From contig NZ_RAZF01000004.1 of assembly GCF_003612555.1 (NCBI RefSeq), positions 124,001 through 188,000 of the forward strand: 64,000 bases of DNA, written 5' to 3'. The stretch is from Acutalibacter sp. 1XD8-33 (GTDB taxonomy: Bacteria > Bacillota > Clostridia > Oscillospirales > Acutalibacteraceae). The notes beneath the pieces are model-generated. The model saw only the letters and a list, made by a program, of their open reading frames with translations, searched no databases and was not told the DNA's origin. Both the position numbers and the translations under genes were made by a program. This document shows positions 58,450 through 64,000 of the stretch, piece by piece. Position 1 is the first letter of the stretch. The number at the start of each line of letters is the position of its first letter.

Positions 58450-59772
58450 TCATGTTTGCTGAAAGTAAAGGCCGCCCATTTTAAGCTGTATGCCACAGAA
58501 CATGGCTGTCGGATTGACGGCTTTTCCGGCACCTGTTGGCTGCTTTTTTCTGATTTGAGCATACCCTTCCATACCCTGTTTGAATGTGGGGTAAGCATCC
58601 GCGTACTGACCGTTTTGCGTACACCAGTCCCGGTATTCACGGTAAACATCTTCGGTTCTGACTTCACCGTCTGGGTCGGGCGTGAGCATTTCCTCAACGA
58701 ATCTTGTCAGCTTGTCGCTGTCATGCTGATACTTTGCGGTAGCATTTTGCACCGATTCCGGCGGCTCAAACCCTGTTTCCTGCATGAGCCAAAGACCATC
58801 CAGACACCAATTCAACACGCCGGGCAGCTCATTTTCCAAGCGTTTTTTGAGGGTTTTATCCTGTTCTTCCGGCGAAAAATGCCGGTTAAACGGCAAGACT
58901 TTCACCCTTCCCGAGCTGAAAACCGTCACGTCATTTGCTTTTGGCAGGTGATTTGTGTTGATGAAAAGTTTGAACTTGGGCTTGAACTCGAAGCTGTTTT
59001 CGTTGAGAAACCGGGTGATCATGGTGTCGTTGCCGGTCAGTGTCTTCACCAAAGCCGCGCTCAAAACCATCTACTTGTCCGGCTCTGAGATGTTCACAGC
59101 CCTGGCTCCGGCCAGCTTTGCTATGTCCTCCGAGGGCCCGGAGCTGTTGTAGTTCTGCCGCAGGGCTATGGTTTCGGGCCGTGCCGCCTTGCCGTAGCCC
59201 AGGGCCTTTTGGAGGTAAGCGGCAAGGTCAAAATCGCCCAGCATAACGTCCTTGATGGTGCGCTCCCACAGTTCTGAGCGGGCCTCCGGGTCGTACTTCA
59301 CGCCGGAAATTGTTGCCAGCATATCGGCAGGGTTGTGTTCATGGAACACCATCGTTTGTAAATCCAGCGTGCCATTTGTGCAGTTGAACAAGTCTGGCTT
59401 GCTATCAAAGTCGCTGAGTTTTTCCGGGTAAATGCCCATCGCGTCTTTCAGAATTATCTCCCGGTAGTGGCGAATCTGCCACCGCTCCACGGCCTTGCGG
59501 TACTCGTTGCGTTCGCGGCCCTCGGGTAGGGAGAGGGCATAAATCACCAGCTCATCCGCAAGTTTTTTACATAGCTCCATGACTTGGAGGTTGCAGGGGT
59601 CCGGCTCCCAGGGCTTGCCGGTGAAGATGCACCACATCTTCCGCTCGGGGACGTAGCGGGCGACGTCGCGGTAATAATCGGCGAACAGATTGCTGTTGCC
59701 GATGTCGGTCGTTGTGTATCGGGAGTTAGCTTCAGGCACGAATTTAACCAGACAGTTAGAGAAATTTGTCAT
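58450..59772 (-). pseudogene. P4-family primase/helicase (D5-like), broken
   Basis: The N-terminal D5 region is good: FVPEANSRYTTTDIGNSNLF, RKMWCIFTGKPWEPD, LFNCTNGTLDLQTMVFHEH. After DLAAYLQKALGYG the Walker A block of relatives (GPTSRNGKGT) is missing, and the sequence jumps to ARPETIALRQNYNSSGPSED. A TAG after VNISEPDK at 59071 replaces the Lys codon of relatives. The frame continues with VLSAALVKTLTGNDTMITRF, KLFINTNHLPKANDVTVFSS and VLPFNRHFSPEEQ. With no ATP site and a stop it cannot work as a helicase. Confidence 0.85.
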
Positions 59773-59933
59773 CGCTTCACCCCCTCCTTTGCCTTCTCCC
59801 AGGCCTTTTTCTCCCAATAGCGGCGGTTCATCTCCCTCACTTTATCGGGATTTTTCTTGCGCCATTGGCGCTGGTACTCTCGCTGGGCCTCACGCGCCAG
59901 CTCTTGAATGGCTTTTGTTTCTGCTGTAGAAAT
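59769..59933 (-). CDS. Small conserved mobile-element protein, ATT start
   Basis: Reads STAETKAIQELAREAQREYQ, RQWRKKNPDKVREMNRRYWE and KKAWEKAKEGVKR, 54 residues, highly charged and helical, and overlaps the primase start (GCGATGAC). It begins with ATT directly after AAAGGAGGA, where relatives as I remember them begin ATG; no other start is available near the ribosome site. Either a rare ATT start or an inactivated gene. Confidence 0.55.
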   Translation of the reverse strand: MSTAETKAIQELAREAQREYQRQWRKKNPDKVREMNRRYWEKKAWEKAKEGVKR

Positions 59934-60074
59934 TCCTCCTTTGTGATAGCCGCTTGACAGTGGCTGTATTTCTTGCTATACTCAGTATATAGCAAGAAAA
60001 AGATAAAGCCAATGTTTCTTTCTACATTTACAAAATCGCAAGAAAATCGCACACTACAAAAGGAGGTAGATTTC

Positions 60075-60713
60075 TTGTCAGACAAATATAATGACATATT
60101 CCCAACCCGGCTCAGACAGCTAATTGAAGAAAAACCTACTACCATCACAGCGGTTGCAAGGGAGCTGGGTATATCACGACAGGCAGTTAGCCAATACACC
60201 ATGGGTATAGGACAGCCGAACGCTGACAAGCTGCTGCAAATAGCAGAGTATTTCGATGTGTCCTGTGACTGGCTGGTGGGGCGGCAGGGCGGGGCCAAGA
60301 GCCTTGATATGGATTTGGCTGGGGTGTGTAAGTTTCTCAATATGAGCGAGGAAAGTGTTGCGTTTTTGCGAGAATTTGGAGAATTTTCAAAAGACTATCC
60401 CGGAACATTGGGCGCGCTCTTTGCCAGTGAGGAGTTCCGTGAGGTTATGAAAAGTATGCTGAGATACCGCTTCAGCCTGGAAGTACAGAAGATTGCCGAG
60501 GGCAAAAAAATGGAAAGAAGAGAGAAAAACAAATTGCTGAACGCCGTTTTCATTGAACACTTTCTCGCTACAAACAGCCTGGGGAATGTTATTCGAGATT
60601 GGGAAACTGAAATAATAGGAGAGAAGAAAAGCGTTTCTGATAGTATCTACGAAACACTAAAAGCTGAGCAAGATAAAGACTCTGAGCTAAAACCGTCATT
60701 TTGTCGGTTTTAG
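60075..60713 (+). CDS. Phage-type XRE repressor
   Basis: A 212-residue protein with an N-terminal HTH: FPTRLRQLIEEKPTTITAVA, RELGISRQAVSQYTMGIGQP and ADKLLQIAEYFDVSCDWLVG. The C-terminal 140 residues (LNMSEESVAFLREFGEFSKD and following) form a helical domain of unknown kind, without a LexA-like peptidase motif. TTG start 8 bases after AAGGAGG. It is divergent from the primase block and is probably the regulator of this mobile element. Confidence 0.8.
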   Translation: MSDKYNDIFPTRLRQLIEEKPTTITAVARELGISRQAVSQYTMGIGQPNADKLLQIAEYFDVSCDWLVGRQGGAKSLDMDLAGVCKFLNMSEESVAFLREFGEFSKDYPGTLGALFASEEFREVMKSMLRYRFSLEVQKIAEGKKMERREKNKLLNAVFIEHFLATNSLGNVIRDWETEIIGEKKSVSDSIYETLKAEQDKDSELKPSFCRF

Positions 60714-61111
60714 AACGTGACGGAAATAATTTCCGTCACGTCAAGACAGTAATTTGCTCAGCGATAAAAAGTCGTTGACCAGAACAGCAATTTGTCGTTT
60801 TGATTTTGCGGGGTGGTGGTTGCGGATTACGCCACCACCAGAAAACAACGTGGGCGAAACTGTTTCGGCGACGTTGCAACAAAATGGTCGCGGACAAAAT
60901 GTCCGTGACCATCCTTACAGAATATTTTGTGTCTATAAGTTCATTTTCCCTCAAATCCCCATTGCGTAATTGAAATATCTCTGCGAATATGGTATAATTA
61001 CTTATAAATAGTGCAGTTTGTGTCGAACACCTATTCTCACTATAGACAAAGCGATATAATTTGATAAAATGAAACTATAATGTCATTACAATAAAAAAGA
61101 GAGGACAGAAA
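60714..61111. other. Non-coding gap with stacked palindromes
   Basis: ACGTGACGGAAA-TAA-TTTCCGTCACGT (60716-60742) is a perfect 12-bp palindrome just after the repressor gene. GTGGTGG...CCACCAC (about 60814-60840) is another. TGGTATAAT near 60990 is an extended -10. No gene is supported. The composition turns AT-rich at about 60960. Confidence 0.5.
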
Positions 61112-61657
61112 ATGGAAACTATTTTTATCGCAGGAGTTTATGGCGTAGGAAAGAGTACCTTGTGTAGGTCGTTAGGCAATTCCTTAAACATTCCATCTTT
61201 CTCTGCTGGAGATTTAATAAGCAAGATAAATGGCGAAGATTACAAACAAAGCAAGGCCGTAAAGGATGCGGTATACAATCAAGAAGTACTTGTTTCTGAG
61301 GTCGAACTAAAACTGAAAAAGCATCCAATAATTTTGCTTGCGGGACATTTTTGCATTTTTAATGAACAGAATCATGTTGAGGTGTTGCCATATGGGGTGT
61401 TTGAAAAGCTACATATAAAACAAATACTGCTTTTGGACGCTGATACAAACCAGATAATTAGCAATTTACTGTCAAGGGATAAGAAATTCTACGACTATGA
61501 ACAGGTTGTATGCCTGCAAAAAGAAGAACAAACTGTTGCTAGACATATTGCGAATCTCATAGAGTGTCCGCTTGATGTCCATTATATGTCTTATGACGCA
61601 AACGATTCAGCGCATTGCGTTTCTATACTTACGAAAAACGGCATCATTTTTGATTGA
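61112..61657 (+). CDS. P-loop NTPase, adenylate-kinase-like
   Basis: A 181-residue protein. Walker A GVYGVGKSTLCRSL is at residues 8-21; FSAGDLISKINGEDYKQSKA resembles the substrate-binding part of small-molecule kinases, and ILLAGHFCIFNEQNHVEVLP is the Walker B strand. It may phosphorylate a nucleotide or other small molecule, or act as an ATP switch. The ATG follows AGAGAGGACAG. AT-rich codon use sets it apart from the GC-rich host genes. It heads a cluster with the ASCH, membrane and GNAT genes. Confidence 0.7.
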   Translation: METIFIAGVYGVGKSTLCRSLGNSLNIPSFSAGDLISKINGEDYKQSKAVKDAVYNQEVLVSEVELKLKKHPIILLAGHFCIFNEQNHVEVLPYGVFEKLHIKQILLLDADTNQIISNLLSRDKKFYDYEQVVCLQKEEQTVARHIANLIECPLDVHYMSYDANDSAHCVSILTKNGIIFD

Positions 61658-61690
61658 AAACTTATATCACTATTCGACGGAGGTACATGC

Positions 61691-62101
61691 GTGACAGCTA
61701 TTCTTATATCGATCAAGCCTAAATACATTGAGAAGATATTATCTGGCGAGAAAACATATGAATACCGCAGAAAAATGGCTCGTAAGAAACCCTCCATAAT
61801 GATTATCTATTGTACTGCTCCTGTCAGTAAAGTAATTGCATATACGAAGATCATCAGCCAATTAAGCGCTTCTCCAGATGCTTTATGGAACATGACTAAA
61901 TCAGGTGCAGGAATCAGTTATGATGAATACATGAGATACTTTTCCAATTCTAAGATAGCATACGCATATGAGATTGGAGAAGTAATAAAATTCAATTGTC
62001 CCAGGGAACTTCTGGATTATGGCATAGATCATGCGCCGCAATCATTTATATACATCAATACTGACCATGAAATCTGTGTGCCGAACTGTGATAGGCTATG
62101 A
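61691..62101 (+). CDS. ASCH-domain protein
   Basis: A 136-residue protein: AILISIKPKYIEKILSGEKT with YEYRRKMARKKPSIMIIYCT is the ASCH (PUA-like) core, followed by SKVIAYTKIISQLSASPDAL and KIAYAYEIGEVIKFNCPREL. ASCH domains bind RNA or modified nucleosides, and some deaminate or hydrolyse them. GTG start 8 bases after GGAGG. It lies 33 bases after the NTPase gene and 10 bases before the next gene, so they form an operon. Confidence 0.75.
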   Translation: MTAILISIKPKYIEKILSGEKTYEYRRKMARKKPSIMIIYCTAPVSKVIAYTKIISQLSASPDALWNMTKSGAGISYDEYMRYFSNSKIAYAYEIGEVIKFNCPRELLDYGIDHAPQSFIYINTDHEICVPNCDRL

Positions 62102-62111
62102 GGTGAGAATA

Positions 62112-63173
62112 ATGGAGAGTTTTGCGTTTTGGTATAAAGAACGCGAGAATGAATCTGGTGTATCTGTGTCAGATGAGTCTGGTGAATTGGCTGCGCATGT
62201 GCATTTCAATTTATGGTGTGAATGTGGTTGGAAAAAAGAGAAGGAACACTTACAAGGCACTGATTACCCGTATTTGGATATTGGATTCCGGGTGAAGAGA
62301 CTTTCAAAAGCACAGGCATTATTTTTCTTCCTGCCTTTTTCTATAACTGAAGCGAAAAAAATGCAATGTATCGAGGATCTTGGGAGAAAATTTCTTGAAA
62401 ACGCTTTGCTGGCTGATGCTCTATTCAATGATAGCCATCACGTTACGATTTCTGCTAACAAGAAAGAAATTGATGTGCGCTGTACATCGAAGGATGATCA
62501 TTTTAAAATCTATCAATTGGATATCGTAAATGACATAAGTCTCGAAGCCTTTGGTGAAGGAACCATACTCGAGATAAAAACAGGTCGTATACTAAGTAAT
62601 ATGGATGAATCTGAGCAGGAATCGGACTACTATTTCCGATTTCGCATAAAAAACCAACCCCTTGATTTTCTGATTCATCGATATAAGCCGCCGACCGGAG
62701 TCATCCAAGGGCTATTTAATACTACATATATGATTGATTTTCGTTACCATAACATTCGCGGACTTCATAATACTCTCGTCGAGCGTTTCCACGAAAAACT
62801 GAATCATCCCGTTCCGGTTCAACAACTTCATTTCTTCTTAATGACGAAGGCATACGTCGATGTATCCAACACAAATTTCAAAGTCAGGAAAATCGAACAA
62901 GATGTTTGGAAAGACTATGTTGATGGGCTTGATACAGAAGATTTGGTGGCCTACCATTATGCTGACAAACCCAAGACAGAGAGTAACTCGAAATATATCG
63001 ATTCCAGTGAACTTTTCGCTAAATTCAGAGTTGAGCAGCAGGTTATATGGCGGTATGTTCTTATTACTCTCGGACTTGGTGCAGTGGGATCACTCTTAGG
63101 AAGTAGTATTTTGGCGTTGAAAGACATTATTTGGCAACTGATTTGCAAATTTCTCTTGACACCGCCTACCTAA
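62112..63173 (+). CDS. Protein of unknown function with a C-terminal membrane helix
   Basis: A 353-residue protein. The soluble part (1-305) is rich in aromatic and charged residues (AHVHFNLWCECGWKKEKEHL, YPYLDIGFRVKRLSKAQALF, TIEIKT-like strands) and matches no family I know. One or two C-terminal hydrophobic segments (IWRYVLITLGLGAVGSLLGS and DIIWQLICKFLL) anchor it in the membrane with the bulk in the cytoplasm. Operon position after NTPase and ASCH genes, in AT-rich DNA on a mobile element, suggests a cargo such as defence; this is inference. Confidence 0.65.
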   Translation: MESFAFWYKERENESGVSVSDESGELAAHVHFNLWCECGWKKEKEHLQGTDYPYLDIGFRVKRLSKAQALFFFLPFSITEAKKMQCIEDLGRKFLENALLADALFNDSHHVTISANKKEIDVRCTSKDDHFKIYQLDIVNDISLEAFGEGTILEIKTGRILSNMDESEQESDYYFRFRIKNQPLDFLIHRYKPPTGVIQGLFNTTYMIDFRYHNIRGLHNTLVERFHEKLNHPVPVQQLHFFLMTKAYVDVSNTNFKVRKIEQDVWKDYVDGLDTEDLVAYHYADKPKTESNSKYIDSSELFAKFRVEQQVIWRYVLITLGLGAVGSLLGSSILALKDIIWQLICKFLLTPPT

Positions 63174-63195
63174 AAGCATATAATATATTACCTTC

Positions 63196-63224
63196 TTGAC
63201 AATATTGGCTCAACTGTGTATAAT
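63196..63224 (+). promoter_or_regulatory. Sigma-A promoter of the acetyltransferase gene
   Basis: Perfect TTGACA (63196-63201), 17-base spacer, perfect TATAAT (63219-63224), 26 bases before the ATG. Confidence 0.9.
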
Positions 63225-63249
63225 GTAATATGGAAGGGAGGCTCTACTT

Positions 63250-63798
63250 ATGGACAATATAACTATCCAGCAACTTAGAAAAGTTGACTCGGATTCAGTT
63301 CGGATGGTTGGTACTTCCTTGGCTTTTCTGCGGGACGATTATCCTGGTTTTGGACACTGGTATAATCAGACAGTTGTTCCTTCCATTGGAGACAATCGGA
63401 TGGTTTTCTTTGCGTCGCCTCAAGGCGACTGCAATCGTTTGGCTGGTGCAATGATATTGAAGAAGACTTTCTATGAAAAAAAGATTTGCACATTATACAT
63501 TCCTGACGACTTCCGTGGACGCGGTATTGGTACGGCGTTTATGAAGAAAGCAATCATAACACTAGGTGACAGACATCCCGTCATTACGGTTTCAGAGCCG
63601 CGAGTAACTGAGTTTGATTCTTTCCTACAGCGATTTGGTTTCAAGTTGTATGACAGCTATAGTGGGTATTATCGTTCTGGTTTTCACGAGTTATCATATA
63701 ATGGCCCTATCGAGCCATTGGAGTGTAACCCCAAAAAGGTCGTCTACTATTTTATGCCTGGATTCATTTCACAAGTGCCTTCTGTCACTTGTTGTTAA
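63250..63798 (+). CDS. GNAT-family N-acetyltransferase
   Basis: A 182-residue GNAT protein. The acetyl-CoA loop is in LYIPDDFRGRGIGTAFMKKA (about 85-104), preceded by the beta-4 strand KKICTLYI and followed by VITVSEPRVTEFDSFLQRFG and KLYDSYSGYYRSG. The acceptor is unknown. The ATG follows GGAAGGGAGG. It has its own strong promoter and terminator, so it is expressed separately from the ASCH operon, although AT-rich like it. Confidence 0.85.
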   Translation: MDNITIQQLRKVDSDSVRMVGTSLAFLRDDYPGFGHWYNQTVVPSIGDNRMVFFASPQGDCNRLAGAMILKKTFYEKKICTLYIPDDFRGRGIGTAFMKKAIITLGDRHPVITVSEPRVTEFDSFLQRFGFKLYDSYSGYYRSGFHELSYNGPIEPLECNPKKVVYYFMPGFISQVPSVTCC

Positions 63799-63803
63799 GA
63801 GAC

Positions 63804-63847
63804 AAGAAGAGAACCATCTTTGGTTTCAAGGATGGTTCTCTTCTTTT
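63804..63847 (+). terminator. Strong terminator of the acetyltransferase gene
   Basis: GAAGAGAACCATC pairs perfectly with GATGGTTCTCTTC, followed by TTTT. The last 150 bases of the window hold no supported gene. Confidence 0.9.
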
Positions 63848-64000
63848 GGCAAAAACGATGGCAATAGAAATGCAAGCGCACGCTAAAAAAATATTGAGCA
63901 TACTAAAAGGTAAATCTGAGCGCTCAAGACTTCTAGCGAAGAGATTTAGCACCTCCGTAATCCGGGTATCTTCCTTCGAAATACAGTGTGGATAGTTGAT

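Noticed and set aside
63789-63995. 68-codon open frame at the right edge
   Set aside because: It starts inside the end of the acetyltransferase gene and runs through its terminator hairpin; no ribosome site or domain.
1-64000. Reverse transcriptase or Avd gene that would complete a diversity-generating retroelement
   Set aside because: I looked in all longer open frames and found no YxDD-type polymerase motif in a suitable protein; if present it lies outside the window.

Overview
The window looks like part of the chromosome of a spore-forming, anaerobic, Gram-positive gut Clostridium of the Oscillospiraceae type (Flavonifractor, Lawsonibacter or Intestinimonas relatives). The clues are the C-terminal end of the sporulation protease SpoIVB, the N-terminal half of pro-sigma-K, rubrerythrin, two S-layer-homology surface proteins, strong AGGAGG ribosome sites and a GC-rich gene backbone broken by AT-richer islands. 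The family-level name is inference; no rRNA gene is present.

Layout. 1-3.5 kb: the spoIVB 3' end, followed by a scrap-yard of dead mobile genes (two divergent serine-recombinase pseudogenes, a small Cro-like regulator, a 107-bp MITE, and an Rpn-family fragment joined in frame to a second copy of the spoIVB tail). 3.5-14.8 kb: ordinary chromosome (SLH/CAP surface protein, C39-like peptidase, AlkD-like protein with a UgtP-like glycosyltransferase, a VanW lipoprotein, an AI-2E family transporter, rubrerythrin), with a roughly 0.9-kb non-coding stretch of stacked palindromes. 15-23.2 kb: an AT-rich decayed zone (broken ABC permease, nitroreductase, frameshifted flavodoxin, a repeat-bearing surface protein, a phosphoesterase/VWA chimera, a dead IS3 element). 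23.3-28 kb: a 1567-residue CHAP/ricin/SLH surface protein.

28.2-43.8 kb: an integrated mobile element. It begins with a small tyrosine recombinase and ends with a large serine recombinase whose last codons run into a tRNA-Val(CAC) gene. It carries a VirD4/TraG-like coupling ATPase, a replication-relaxation family protein, two DNA methyltransferases, and a compact operon of amidoligase, gamma-glutamylcyclotransferase, a DUF5049-like protein and an amidoligase-associated protein. Its left part holds an RNA leader with mutually exclusive hairpins and two tandem cassettes that end in sequences resembling the variable repeats of diversity-generating retroelements. No reverse transcriptase lies in the window.

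43.9-55.7 kb: chromosome again, with sucrose use (GH32 hydrolase, fructokinase), a GH130 phosphorylase, a C39-like secreted protein with a frameshift, a GNAT-DUF3795 fusion, a kinase-like protein, an HD hydrolase, a NYN-LOTUS protein, a sugar isomerase and a type I asparaginase. 55.9 kb to the end: the pro-sigma-K gene stops at the position where skin elements interrupt sigK in other spore formers. It is followed by mobile-element genes (XRE/zeta-type module, MobC, a broken P4-type primase, a phage-type repressor) and an AT-rich cargo of an NTPase, an ASCH protein, a membrane protein and an acetyltransferase. A sigK intervening element running past the right edge is the simplest reading.

The signals I judge most worth following are the orphan variable-repeat cassettes with their shared leader (30.1-31.0 kb), the attenuator-like leader at 28.83-28.98 kb, the split sigK, and the amidoligase operon whose two members share a C-terminal module.
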